Shown here: positions 36,608 to 48,962 of the stretch, piece after piece
How the letters are laid out: each line of letters begins with the position of its first letter
Numbering within the stretch: the stretch's first letter is position 1
Assembly (NCBI GenBank): GCA_021307315.1
Contig: JAJSPD010000029.1
Coordinates: 434,001 to 498,000 of the forward strand
Direction of reading: 5' to 3'
Length of the DNA: 64,000 nucleotides
Origin: Bisporella sp. PMI_857
Taxonomy: Eukaryota; Ascomycota; Leotiomycetes; Helotiales; Helotiaceae
Notes under the pieces: model-generated
Databases searched by the model: none
What the model was told of the DNA's origin: nothing
Seen by the model: the letters and a program-made list of their open reading frames with translations, nothing else
Translations under genes and position numbers: made by a program

Positions 36608-37160
36608 CAGTCGGCGGTAGTGAGGCGAGAGAGAAGGGGATTTTGAAACAATAGAGGTGAAAGGTTGTTTCGTTGCCAGCATGATCGATGAAGTTGCTAG
36701 AGAGAGAGAGAGAGCTTGAGCGAGGATAAAAAGAAGAAAAGCCATAGTAAAAGCCTACCATGAAAAAGAATGAATAAATGTTGCTAGCACAGTACAGGAC
36801 TTGTACAGTAAAAAGTGTATACGAAGTAACATTCAGGTAAGTGTCTTGGCCGTGTCCAAGAAGCGAAGGGCCGATCTCCAGCATCCTGGCGTCATTGCCT
36901 GCAGACAGCCCCATGTTAGGTTAAACAACACCACCACCCCCCGGCCCCAACACTCAGGTACAGGAACGCCTATAAAAAGTCTGAAACACTGCAACCAGAA
37001 AGCCTACGGGGGGGGGGAGGATAAGCATCCACTTAGGAAGCCAACACCCCTTAGCCCATTCAGCGTCTACCCTAGAAATTGACTGCCTTCGTACAGTATT
37101 GCACTGTTGTTGTACCACTCAAACCATGATCCTTGTGGGGGGGGGGGACCTGTGCTCCCA

Positions 37161-37195
37161 ACCACCATCACCACCACCACCACCACCACCACCAC
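37161..37195. repeat. (CAC)n microsatellite
   Basis: About 35 bp of ACC/CAC triplets just downstream of a G11 run (37137-37147), noncoding. Confidence 0.9.
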
Positions 37196-38536
37196 TGTAA
37201 CGCTAAATAATAGGCTTGTACGCCATTCAGCCTTTCATCTACTTATGATTCTCTTGTCTATTTTATCAGCACCATCAAAAACAACTCTTGAGGTATTGGT
37301 TTAGAAGGCGCCACTTGGAAATGTATTATCATTCCCCCATTAACCGCCCTTAACATCCCCCTTATGCATATATGTTTATATATATCTATATATCTCCGTG
37401 ATCTACCACCGTGCGTACTCTCTCTTTCGTCGCGCTCTGTGGCGTGAACTCTCTCCCTTTGGTCTCCTTTTTGTCTCCCTTTCTCCAAACTGTATCACAT
37501 CATCAACATTCCTACGATTCCCAACTAGTGACTATCCTCCCGCCTCCCTCCCCCCCCTTCAGCGCTTCATTGGCTTATCATCTCCATCAGATGGATTATT
37601 TTAAGGTTCTCCCTGCCTCTCCTTCCGTCTGTTTGCCCCTCTCTCCCTTGACCTCTCTGCATGCATCTTTTGGTGGATTTCGTAAGCCTCGACTCTATAA
37701 CTGTAATCGCTTATCCAGTGTAAAAGCATAGCGTAGCGGTAGCGTACTGTAGTGGATGCCCAGGGCTAAGCCTGTGCGCGCGCGCGGCCCTCGCCAAGGT
37801 CATCCATCCCTTCTCGAGTCGTTTTCCCCCTCCATTCATCCTCCTTCCCATCACCTACGACTATTACCACTACTATTGCTACAACTACGATACGCAGATC
37901 ATCACCAAACTCCCACTCCCACCAAAAGACACTTTGGGCTGCCGCAAGGTCCAGATTCATCTCTAGCCCCGCTGTCGCAGATATCATTATTGTATGCAGC
38001 ATCGGTTCGCAAAGTTCGCGTCAAACATCAAAGGGCAGCCTACTTGATAGATGTGGATCCTTGCACGTTCCCTTGCACACAGGGCACACGCAGTGTTTTT
38101 CTCAGTCGCATAACCGCTGTCATCCCCCGCCATCGGTTCTTATCGACATCACCATTGAGGCTAATGATAACGAGAACAACTGTTTAATACTTTACTTTAC
38201 ATCAATACTTGTCCTCGTTCATCCTCGTCCGGATTGGTGTCGTCATCAGGGACAGTACACTGGCGTGCCCGCTGACTAGCTTTGAAAGCACCCATAGCGG
38301 GAGTGAGGATCTTGGTCATCATCCTCCAGACGGATTTATCCTCAGACCAGGAATAGAGCTCGTCGCATGTGTCTTGATGAGTAGATACATACAACTCCTT
38401 CACCATCCGGCCTCTTCTATCCCTCATTCCGACAGTCTGCGAATAGGGCCTTGCCGCCCATTTGCCTGACTCGACCAACATCCCCCCAGCCTCCTCGGTC
38501 ATCATTACATCTACCTCCGACCACCCCGCCACAACA

Positions 38537-40789
38537 ATGTCATCCTTTAGTCCTGTCAACACTTCTCTTGCGCCAGAATCGCAACGTCAGAGTGATCAGG
38601 AGAGAACCCCTACCACACCACGCCCTCATACTGCCCCGCATACCCAATCACCTCATCCTCAAACTAGAATGGATGATTCTGTGACTCCAACGAAAGCCAA
38701 CTTTGGTCTCCAAGGCCAAAAGCCTTTGCCAGATGAGCCATTTCCAGCTGCGGTGACCTTTGCGGATAGTGAGAAGAGTTCCCTAAGTCGTGGTGGCTCG
38801 CAACACTCCGCTAAATCTCGGAAGTCGGAGGATATGGACATGGATATTGATGGGTCAGAAGGAGATGATGGAAATGACGGAAATGACGGAAATGACTCTG
38901 AAGGTGAAAGCATCGCTGCAGATGGAACAAGGTCTAAAAAGGGGAAGAAGTCGCAAAGATTCTGGTGCGATCAATATCCTCCTTGCAACCTGAGTTTCAC
39001 TAGAAGCGAGCATCTGCTCAGGCATATAAGGTACTCTTGCACGTTCAATAGATTACATATGATGTCACTAACTTAGGACAGAAAACATACTGGTGAACGC
39101 CCATTCATGTGCCATTGCTCACGTCGATTCTCAAGACTAGACAATTTACGGCAGCATGCCCAAACGGTCCATGTAAACGAGGATATTCCGAATGATTCCC
39201 TGGCGGCAACGTCATCGAGATTTCAACGATCCATTCGAACAGATAAAGTAAGGCCAACAGGGACTAGAGCTCGGGCAGGGACTACCGGAAGTCAAGGGCG
39301 TGGTCATCAAAGAAATGCTTTGTCAACATCCAGTATTGGCTCAATTTCATCATATACCTCTGGTATAGATCCAAGAAGGCGGCAACCGCCGCCGCTGGTA
39401 ATGGCAGGCGGAAACCCAAGATATTCCGGGGAACTAACTCGGCCGGATAGTCCGAATGGATACCAATACAGACCGTACTCTCCTGGAGGATTTAGCACAC
39501 CAACATCTGCCACATTTTCCACAGGCCAAAATAGCCCAAGATGGGGATCCGCCATACAATCGCCGATATCTCGCACGGAGAGTCTTTATAACGGGCATCG
39601 GACACACCAGAGAAGACTCTCCGTCCCATCTGCCCAGAATCCTTTCCAGTCACCACATACTGGTTCATATGGGCCTCCGCCGTTGGGTACAAACCCTAAT
39701 GCGCCTCCTTACACGCCCTCATATCCAAGTCCTACAACGCCTTCAAGCTCAGCATTCTCAAGGCGTGACTCGCTCACCAGTGTCCAGAATGAGGTGATCC
39801 TCAAACGGCGAACATGGCACCCTGAGACTACATCGTATTCAAGCTTTACCACGAGGCTTCAGAGTGCAAATGGACCCAACTATTACTCCAATGGGCCACC
39901 CCCCCAGGTCCCTATCCTACCCAGCAATGCTCCGCCACCTGAGAGCATACGCCTTCCAGGTATCAAAAGCTTTGACCCAGTGCCTCAACCACAAGCACCG
40001 CAGACACCACATCGACAGCCCAGCCCAATGATGATAGATGCCCCAAGCGGTCCTCGTACATACGGTGCGCCGTACCGTGACGAACGGCCTACCAGTCAAC
40101 ATTGGGATAGAGGCCTGCCTCAAGATCTTAATCGACTGGACATAGCTCAACGTGGTCCGCCTAATGATGGAGCAAGTACGTGGGCATCAGAGGCTAACAG
40201 GGCAGTGCAAGCACAAGCAGAGCAGAGTCGGGCACAGCCCCCTATCCTCCAGCAGCAGGTGCGATTTGAAGAATCGCCTTACTCTGTAAGAAGCCAGCAA
40301 AGCTACCAACATCAAAGTGCTCCGCCCACTACACCAAGAGAAGTTCGGCGTCACGCATGGTATAATGGACCTGTTACGCCTATTGCGCAGCAAAATCCTC
40401 CGATCGACCCACGTATTGTCGCACGAACGTCTCCAGAAGATTCCAGCAGTTCTGAAGGTGTGCCAGGAACACCGCACTCTGTTCCCGTTGCGGAATACCA
40501 TCCTGACATTATACATTCCAATGGGTATGTTGAAAAACGAAGCGGAGTACCCGCCATGGCTCCCAACGATCCCAGGATACTCCAATCTAATGCGCCAAGC
40601 GGATATCCGCTTTATCAATCCGTTGCAAATGGTCAAGAATCCACTTACACACATACTGTTGGGCAACAAGCACCATCACAGATTCCGCAACAACAGATCC
40701 CCATAACCACAACTAAAAACATGTCCGCGCTGGACACTCTGGTCGCTGTTGCTACGAGCGAAGAGAACATTTCTTCTAGACCGTATTAA
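38537..40789 (+). CDS. C2H2 zinc-finger transcription factor with long Pro/Ser-rich tail
   Basis: Predicted nuclear regulator. Exons 38537-39030 and 39082-40789 (51-nt intron, branch CACTAAC) give 733 residues. The intron falls inside the zinc-finger block; splicing at GACAG, not at the earlier TTAG, restores [20 protein letters not shown]. Two fingers: the first is [20 protein letters not shown] (residues about 146-165), the second is the short [21 protein letters not shown] with only one residue between its cysteines, followed by [19 protein letters not shown], a conserved extension in filamentous fungi. The acidic N terminus holds a GND triplet repeat from a 9-bp tandem repeat at 38870-38899. 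The tail is Pro/Gln/Ser-rich and ends with [15 protein letters not shown]. It resembles stress and development regulators of the Msn2/Usv1-like group, but I cannot assign a symbol. The start has ACAACA-ATG context. Confidence 0.88.
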
Positions 40790-43700
40790 GATTTCGTGTT
40801 CCAATTCAGAAACATTCATATACATTACCTCGGAGTAGGGTGATGAACTTCTTTCCTAGTGTACTGTATATACACAATTCTCGAGATACCCGCGTTTTTA
40901 TACGATACGACCTTACGACTCACGAATGGTTTACGCCCCGATCAATGACATTTGGGAGGAGCGGGACTTCGGTGCGGGTTGCATTTGCTTGTGGCGTTTG
41001 GTTTTGAGATATAGTTTGGTTTCTCCCTTGTCTTATTTGCTCTCCTTGATGTTTTATAACGACTCGATTTGCATTGATACACTCGCTGTTGAATGGTTAT
41101 GCATTTGGAATGGGCAGCGATCATGCTTTATGTTGGTTCAAGATTGGAATTGGATAGGCTAGCGCTGGGTTTTCGATGGATGACATGCTTTGCTATTGAT
41201 ACCAATACCCTGCGTCGCTTTTCTTGGTTGGAACTCTCATTTCTGCTGTTTTGGAAGGGTCTAGTACTGCCGGATGGGGAATAGGTGATGAGAGGCTTCT
41301 TTGCTGAGGTCGAGGAGGTCCGCGTTGAATTTAGGATCCTGCTGCAGTGATTGGGACTTCTTTGCTTATATATGCTTACGCCACTTTTAATTAACAGTTA
41401 CTGCAGTTCAAAACTACTCTCCTCTCCAATTTTGCAATATTTCCTTCACTCCACAATTGGTCCTGTCGTAGTCTGGCTCACAATCGAACTTTCCTCGTGT
41501 CTTATGGCCTTATTTAGGCAGCGATTGAAGTAACAGCTGTGGTGTTTCCTATTTTAATTCTTTCCTATGTATCTAATTTCTCGCAACTGCATTCTACTTT
41601 TCCTGTGCCTTACCATCTCTCCCTCTAAATAATCAGGTTCGCATATCATACAACAGATCTGCCTCAGCACGCTTGCGAGACCGAACTATCAATTTAGTTC
41701 AGAACATCATATTATCTTGTTTCGGAGTCAGGACCATAAATTCTCCACCACCACCGACCCAGCTCCCAAACCCAACGTCCGCCACCTCATTCCTTCAACA
41801 AACTCCCCTTCCATCCCTGATACCAAAATTCCCATACGCCATGCAAACGTGCCTCTTGACGGCACCCACCCTATATCACAACCATCACCAGCGAGAAAAC
41901 CAACCAAACCCACGAGCAGCCCGAATCCATCATTCCCTTCCCTTTAATATCTGGGACCCATGCCTCCCACTGTGATGCTCAAAAAAATATCCTCCCTCCG
42001 CTCAATAAAGTCCATCATTCGTTCCCCTAGTAGTTCAAAGCTCTTCGGGGTTGGATCCTTGATAGGTGTTTTTTTTTGGGTGAGGTGAGGGTTGTCTGGG
42101 CTGGGAATACCAGTTTTGAGCGTTGCATATGCGGATGTATAGGATATATGTTATCCCTTGAACCTCATCCCGGATACGACGACACTACCGTCTGAAAGCC
42201 GCGTCTTCGGATTATGGGCTGCGAGGTGGTTTTCCTTTCTATGTTTCTTACTTGGGGGATTGGGGATTATCGTGGTGGAGGAAGGGGTTTATGTGTGCTA
42301 AATGCCATGGTGTGCGTGGCTTGGAGCCGCAGTTGGGAATAATCAAATTGGAGCACTGGGGTCTATGATCTGTGATCTGTGATTTTGATGGGTTGGTGCG
42401 TAATGTGTAAAATGGCAGAGGAGGGCCGGTGCCGTCATGGGGTTTTTCAGAGCGTCCGTATGCCGTCCGTATGCAAGAACTTGTTTCGGCGCTGGGCTGC
42501 TTGATGGCTGGAAACAGTCCGGAATAGGAAATGCCCAGATGCGGACGGGTTCGGAGATTTTGTTTATCTAGTTGTCATCTGCGATCTCTAATCACCAACT
42601 GTACTATACTTACGGATCGCTAGATGTGTGATGGTGAAGTTCCAGATAGGCCCGGTGATGTTTCTTCTTGTCCACCGTAAAATTGTCATAGGCGTCATAA
42701 AGTTCGCGTGGGTTACGCTGTGAATTCGTCCCTGAGATCCCTTGCTCAACATTAGTTAGGCTTCTTGCACAGAGTTTGCCGGTTGCTCGGCAGCTTCGTT
42801 GCATGGATCCACGTTATTGGCCGAGAAGCGAGATAATAGGGGGCTTCATTTGGATATCTGCGCCGGCGACATCGGCTCATGCTCGGGTTATGTGCTATGC
42901 GCGGGGGATATTTTGTATTGTTGTTGCTTGCGTCTTAGATATGGTGGAATATTCGCGGCCGCAATGATGATGGAGGTTAAGGCGGGCGAGGAGAGGCCGA
43001 CTTAGGCCTTGTATCGAGTCACGATGGTGCTCTCTCAGCCGCCTACGGGTGAAGCTCGGAACTCTGCTGGACCGTTAGGTATCGAGCTTATGCATGGACG
43101 ATCATTGGTCGGAATTTATTTTTATTGATTGGAGGCAAAACGTTGGTTGGATGCTCGAATATCACAAGGGTTATGGAAGAGCCATAGAGAGAGGTTGACT
43201 ACATCAAATATATATATTTGAATTTAGATTTGCTATATTTCTTTTTTTCCTCTACTTTCAATAATTCAATAGATTTTGAGGCTGTACTCTCCACAGTCAC
43301 CCGACCATACTTGTTACGCTTTTATCATCTCTCTTGTAAATTACCTGCGTGGAGGTCTCCATTTCAATCATCTTTGTATGTTTTAAGATTAATACTCCGT
43401 ACATTCCACGCTTTTTCAACCGCAACATCATCGATCAAAATGACAAGTAACTCTAGGATAGGGGAGACGTGCTGAAAGTAACATTCATAGTCATCAGGCT
43501 TCTGTATGAAAACCTCCCAGTAAATCACCAATGCATGGACCTCGTTGAAAATTCAGGTCTCCCGTTCCTTTTATTACTCACCTTAGTAAAATCACCTCAG
43601 TCTCTCCAGTCGTTATCTCACCATCGTACTTCCCAGACAAGATCTGGCCGGTCATATTTTCCAACAAATCTCTCGCCAAACTCCAGGTTCTTGAAGAATA

Positions 43701-43814
43701 AAAATGTCCCAATCGATTCGATTCGATTCTGGACTACCTGTTGTGCTGTAGGCTTTTACATACTTGTCAAGATGCTTCACAGGTGGAAAGAAAAAGAGAA
43801 AGGAGAGAAGATGG
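40790..43814. other. Gene-free region downstream of the C2H2 gene
   Basis: Contains the 3' UTR of the factor and about 3 kb with only short anonymous frames. No RNA gene or repeat recognised beyond T-rich stretches. Confidence 0.45.
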
Positions 43815-44036
43815 CTAGACCGTGTTCTTTCTTCCAACATGCCACTCCTCACTATCAAATTCTACCACGATAATCCTCGGAATTGCACGGTGCCATATCA
43901 TATCGCGAATCTCAAGGAGTTCGGGGAACGATGTAAATAAAGGGTACATCGTGTGCGCCAATTTGTCCGAGAACTCAAGGCGAGGCAACGGGTTTCGTGG
44001 GCAAAGACGATGTGTACTAGGAAACTGAGATGCCAA
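43815..44036 (-). pseudogene. Fragment of a 2EXR-domain protein
   Basis: The minus-strand frame reads YPLFTSFPELLEIRDMIWHR followed by AIPRIIVVEF, which fits the start of the fungal 2EXR domain (F..FPeLP.EIRD.IW..alPR). No ATG opens the frame at 44036; an internal Met precedes YPLF. The frame ends soon after, and the rest of the domain is not evident, apart from a possible shifted segment near 43690-43780. Probably a relic; a first exon of a real gene is less likely. Confidence 0.4.
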
Positions 44037-44527
44037 CTGGAACCTGAAAAGGCAAAACTACCTATAGATCACGTGCTTCAGCTAATGCATGATAAACCGG
44101 CATTTAAATGTTTGCCTGCAGGGCATACAACAGTGTAACGCCAAGGAATAACTAGTACAAAAATAGTTCCAACCTATATCGATACTGCAAACCTTCGCGG
44201 AAGATGCCGCTCCATTGGTCAGCAGCTAGTCTCCCCACATATTCAATAGGAGAACTGAAACCTACTCGTCATGTTTTAGTGACTTTCGTGAGGTTTAACC
44301 ACGACATATATCCTATTATCTTATTTTCGTCCAGGAGACGAATGTCTACGGTTATTTTTGGCTCTGCATTTCCACCAAGTCATTGACTGCTATTGGGTGG
44401 ATGACAAGTTTAGACATTTATCTGCCAGTCCTTTGGATCCTGCTATCTTAACGCTTTGCGTGATCAAGACACCTGATGGCAGCTTGATTAAGTGATCTCA
44501 GTACATCCAGCCCTTCTCAAATTTGCT
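44037..44527. other. Promoter region of the Zn2Cys6 gene
   Basis: No coding signal beyond anonymous short frames. Presumed promoter and leader of the downstream regulator. Confidence 0.4.
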
Positions 44528-46818
44528 ATGGCAGAGCAAGACAAACAAGGGCATACAGGCACAAGTAATAGTCAGAATAGCGAGCCGCCTTTTGCCGTTC
44601 AATTGTCATGCGTCCAATGTCGACGTAGAAAGCTGAAGTGTGATCGCATGAGGCCGCGCTGTGGCCGCTGCGTGAAGCTGCAGGACTCATGTGTCTATCC
44701 TGGATCGAGACAGAAGCAGGTTGGCAAGAGGAAAAAAAATCAGAGAACTCGAAATTCGGTTAGGTTAGTTGCAACTGCCTCAAATTTCTGGCTAAAAGTG
44801 AATCAATATTGCCCGTAGCGGCGCTGATATCATCAAGGCCGGCGTGGCTAATCCATTACAGGCGAGCTCGAGGATTTCGTAAAAGGCCCCAAAGAACAGC
44901 CATTGAACCCAAGCGGCGAGAACGCTGCCCTGCCGGCTTGGGACCACCTTATGTCAAGTATTGGTGATCTTGCATCGTTGCCAGAGGGTGGTATCGGCGT
45001 TGAACAGTCAAGCTCTCTCCAACCGGAAGACTTTGTTTCAAATGAATTGATCGGGCTGGGCTCCTTTGAACAGTTCCCCTCTTCTCAACTCATGGACGAT
45101 CTGTAAGTTTCCAACTGTTGTTGTGCCTCTGGTACATCATTATTCTAACCATGAATGCCAGGATGGGTATTTACTTCACCAAACTGCATTATGCTGCCCC
45201 CATGTTGCATCGGTCTCGGTATACTGCGTCGGTAAATTTTCCGCCTCGTATGCGTCCGCCAATGTGTCTTCAGTATATCGTGATGGCTTTAGCTGCAACC
45301 ACCACTGAGATTTATAGGCATTTAGCAGCACCGTACTACCAACTTGCTAGAGGTTATGCCGAATCAGACGAGGTAACAGTAAGTTGGACTTGGCCATGCT
45401 AAATGCGGTATTGAACAAAAGTTACAGGGACAAGGGGAACAATTTACAACTGTGGCTCATGCACAATGCTGGGCCCTAATAGCTAACTATGAAGCTCAAC
45501 AAACATGGTTCTCACGAGCATCAACGAGTCTATGTCGAAGCATCAGAATTGCTCAGATGCTAGGTTTGCATCAAATAGATCGGAGCGATCAAGCATCACC
45601 CTTAACTCTTGCACCAGCTAAAGACTGGTCTGAGTTGGAAGAACGGCGCCGGACATGGTGGGTGATATTTTGTTCAGACCGTTTCGTCTATGGAACTACA
45701 GGATGGCCTGCGGTGATCAATGAGCGAGATGTAAGGTTAATTTCCATTCTTTCATGCCTCCCGAGAAACTGACTTCCCTAGATTTATACCCTGCTTCCTG
45801 CCTCGGAGGAGGCATTTGATACTGGTGTTGAGGAACGAACGTGCTCTTTGACAACCGTACTACACCAAGGAAACCGCAGTTATTCCTCATTTGCTGGGAG
45901 AGTGCTGGCTGCACACATGTTTCATCGGACGCTGGAACATATTTCCCAAAGCTTTCCGGACGACAGTCCACAGGACATCAAGAATGGACCATACTGGAAA
46001 CGACATAGAGGGATTGACAATGACCTGGCAGCCATGCTTATGTTTTTACCGAGCAATCTCCAACTGCCTAGAAGTTCCTGGTGTCAGAACGCGGTGTTTG
46101 TCAACGTTAACATCTTGACAGCCGTCATTTGTTTCCATAGGGCAGCTTTATCGAAGATACGACAGCTGACGCTGCCTGAATATTTAATACTCCAAAGCCG
46201 GGATCGATTACTTCCAGCAGCGGAGGGGATTCTCAACATCTTCCGTATGATCACTGACCTTGACACCGCCCTGAAAAACCCACTGATGGCTTTCTCGGCG
46301 TATATTGCCGCCTTAGTTTTCCTAGAGGACTTTATACGGGATCAAAGCCATCAAAGTGAAGATAGCTTGCAATTTATTCTTCACATTATGGTCACTATAG
46401 GGAAAACCAACGCGGTGGTTAGATCATTAGCGATCCAGCTTGCTATTGATATGAAGCAGGGTGGTTTTGACCTGTCAGTGATAGAGAAGGTAGGCAAGCA
46501 GCATCACCAACAACATTCAGTGTAAAGGCTCTAATACTTCAGCAGGTTAAGCAACTACATCCAGTCACCGCACCGGTTCCGCTGCTAACAAAGAGAGACC
46601 CCAACTCCTCAAATGTACTGTTCTGCCTTCAAGGCAATTACAGCCCTCTACGGACTAACCCCATACCACCACACTCGGAATATGCTGTTTCTGACGAAGA
46701 CATACTGAGAGCAGGCGTTGGTATTTTACCCTTCAATACTTTAAGAGCCTGTGAGGAATCAGAGAATTTTATGACAACTACACAGTCAACAGCATCACTA
46801 CTTGACCCGTTAATCTAG
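44528..46818 (+). CDS. Zn2Cys6 transcription factor (fungal_trans domain), frameshifted in an A8 run
   Basis: Predicted nuclear activator. Exons 44528-44763, 44862-45102, 45162-45378, 45428-45730, 45782-46499 and about 46546-46818. The zinc cluster is intact: CVQCRRRKLKCDRMRPRCGR then CVKLQDSC. In the read sequence the frame after GKRKK runs to a stop at 44816-44818. If the A8 tract at 44732-44739 held seven A, the frame would give IRELEIRLG and splice in phase 1 into ELEDFVKG, the expected coiled-coil linker. All later exons join in frame: YFTKLHYAAPMLHRSRYTA, AHAQCWALIANYEAQQTWFS and ERRRTWWVIFCSDRF are typical of the fungal-specific regulatory domain. The C terminus is TASLLDPLI. Exon 3 could end at 45372 instead of 45378, and exon 6 may begin at 46543. 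Either a sequencing error or a recent null allele. It lies next to the NmrA array and could regulate it. Confidence 0.8.
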
Positions 46819-47879
46819 TACAATGACAGTAAGATTTGTCACTGGTTAGTCGCCCTCGGTATGCAGAAGAAAGAAAGATTCGAATCAATAATTCTTCTTT
46901 GCACTATTGGTCAACTATGTATGGTGGTACTCAATGTAATAATTTCTTCCGCGACCTTTTTTTTTTTTTTTCATTGGATCAAACTGAGTGCCGAGAAAGA
47001 CCTTGACAAATCTTCTAGTGTACGGCCTCTTATGTAGTCTTCCCTTGTCTCTGATTTGATGCCTGGATGTCTCTGATTGTCCACATCTTGGCCCATAAAC
47101 GTGGATCCGTTAACCCAGTAATATAAAAAGAAGCTGATACATGTGAATTTTAAGATAGTGGGGTGGCCCCGGACTTTTAAGGCTGGGCCGTGTGTCGTAC
47201 ACCTTTTCGAATGTGCCGACAATCTCCTTGCTCGTCTTTCCGTTACTGAGGACTCTAAATTTGCCAGCTTTTAAACTGGACCAGAGGTTAAGTCAGAGAG
47301 CAGCCAGAGAACTCACACTTTTGAATACCAGCTGCGGAAGGGTCATGGCCACTGCAACCATATACTCGGCAGCTTTCTCATACAACCCCCTTTCCCACAA
47401 CCCCGTGCACAGAATTTGCTTCGCATTAGCTTGAAGACACTGCCACTGGTGGGGAAGATATTATTGGGTATTTTAGGGAATGTGGATTCATAAGTAGATA
47501 TGCTCAAACCACACCACTGTTTACCATTAACACATCTGGGCTGTAGTGTAAAAGATGAGCTTATTGTCAAGTTTTACTGGTTGCCTGACGCGAGAAGTCT
47601 ATTCAGGCATAGCATACTATATAGCATCCCGTTATATGGTAGTAAAATTGCCTCACGGCGCTAAATACCACCACGATTATCTCAACACCGAAACTATAGC
47701 TGTAAAAGGCACAACTTAGAATGCTCTAGTTTCCATCGCGATCTCTCTTGCCATGCCTTCAGCGCCATTCTCGGTCATGACCCTTAGTCCATGTCAGTTG
47801 CTCCTGGCCAAACTGGCGAACCTAAACCTTATCTTAACGATGGGGAGGCTCTATTACAGTGACAATTCGAAGTTGGTGC
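46819..47879. other. Intergenic between Zn2Cys6 gene and NmrA relic
   Basis: Holds the 3' end of the regulator, a T-run at about 46958-46971 and anonymous frames (46971-47222, 47343-47570, both minus). No gene recognised. Confidence 0.4.
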
Positions 47880-48543
47880 TGTATTCCGATGGGGATATTT
47901 CTTCTCACAGAGGCAGTGATGGCGGCATCTATGACGACCTTCTCTGTTGGGAATGGGATTCGCGACGTCACTCCACTTGTACATCTCAAGCAACACAGGA
48001 CTTGCCAAAATGAACGCCATAGATCGCCAATTTTCCTGTCATGATCTTGGACGGGTGCAGAGCAGCCTACTATGGATTACCTTGAACAGACATGTACTCG
48101 TACCTTACATCAGCATCATGCTCATTGAATACTAATGCGAGCTCGTCCTTATTACAGTCAAACCTGGCTATATCGGAACGCTCGTTGCCGAACCAACCTT
48201 CCAATATATAGAGGTTTCCGATATAGCGAGGTCCATTATAGCTACCTAAAGCTCGGCGGATCCAAGGTTCATTCCGATATACAGAGGTTTCCGATATAAC
48301 GAGTTCCGATATAACCAGGTTTGACTGTACTTAGGTCGGCCTTAACGGAAGTAGCCCCTGTTGGAACAGTCTTCGTGGATTCTTTACCGTTAAACTGCGG
48401 TAACAAGATATCTAGCCTTCATCTGTGCTTTCAGGATATAAGAACCTGGCATCCCAGTCCCCTCCAATTGTGTCAAAAACGTAGCAGAAAAGAAGGCCAG
48501 CGCCTACTCCCAAAATAGCGACATGTCGCACAGTTTCAACCAT
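47880..48543 (-). pseudogene. NmrA-family (isoflavone-reductase-like) pseudogene, split by a MITE
   Basis: The minus strand begins MVETVRHVAILG at 48543, the NAD(P)-binding start of NmrA-like proteins, then reads FDTIGGDWDARF, and after in-frame stops and a frame change YLVTAV...R...KESTKTVPTGATSVKADLS. At this point the coding sequence is interrupted by the 173-bp MITE (48155-48327). On the far side it resumes KDELALVFNEHDADV, and further on EKVVIDAAITASVRR (about 47910-47950), equivalent to the AAieAGVkRFiPSeF motif. Removing the MITE and one TA copy rejoins the two sides in frame with a single Asn between. Other stops and frame changes show long decay. It belongs with the three intact NmrA-type genes to its right. 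Confidence 0.72.
48155..48327. mobile_element. Pogo/Fot1-type MITE, 173 bp, TA target duplication
   Basis: Terminal inverted repeats CAGTCAAACCTGGCTATATC... and ...GATATAACCAGGTTTGACTG match at 24 of 25 positions. TA flanks both ends (48153-48154 and 48328-48329), as expected for Tc1/mariner-pogo elements. The inside contains two more TTTCCGATATA(G/A)CGAG motifs and no coding capacity. It sits inside the NmrA pseudogene. Confidence 0.92.
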
Positions 48544-48962
48544 GGTCAAGTCAGTGATCCAGTAACTACAAATGAAGCAATGCTTGTATGAACTCAAAGA
48601 ATTGTGGAACATTTTGTTTTTCTTGCCCCTGTGAGAGGTGGCTTGAACGAGATCTTCAACACGATTCCAAAGAAGCCAAGAGCGGCCTATTTTAGTGACG
48701 GTGTCCGACGGAGTGCGATCAGGACTCTTATTTCCACCATCATTAATAATCCCAACTGTTGCCCCTTACAAAATGCCGCTAATTACAGTAGTTATTCTTA
48801 GAGGCTGGGACAGGGTTTGAGCCTCCGTCAACAGTAGGCAACAAAAGGTGGACGCAAGGGGTCGCTTCGCATTCTTCTATAAGTAGAAGCCCATCAATCA
48901 ACTTTCCTGTTTCCAATTGAGCACCAATCATTGACACCACCGCTTGTTAGTCTCAAGAAGTT
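48544..48962. promoter_or_regulatory. Divergent spacer between NmrA relic and NmrA gene 1
   Basis: 419 bp between divergent starts; presumed former bidirectional promoter. No further feature seen. Confidence 0.4.

Larger units (their letters stand above)
33549..38536. promoter_or_regulatory. 5-kb gene-free region upstream of a C2H2 regulator
   Basis: No supported gene over almost 5 kb. Composition is not AT-rich like the transposon-rich spacers and it carries many simple-sequence tracts: T27 at 34235-34261, A36 at 36570-36605, G11 at 37137-37147, a CAC/ACC tract at 37161-37195, TA-rich at 37371-37396. The frame at 33637-33999 (minus, one hydrophobic segment) lacks a proper ATG. Likely a large promoter and long 5' leader for the downstream factor. 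Confidence 0.5.
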
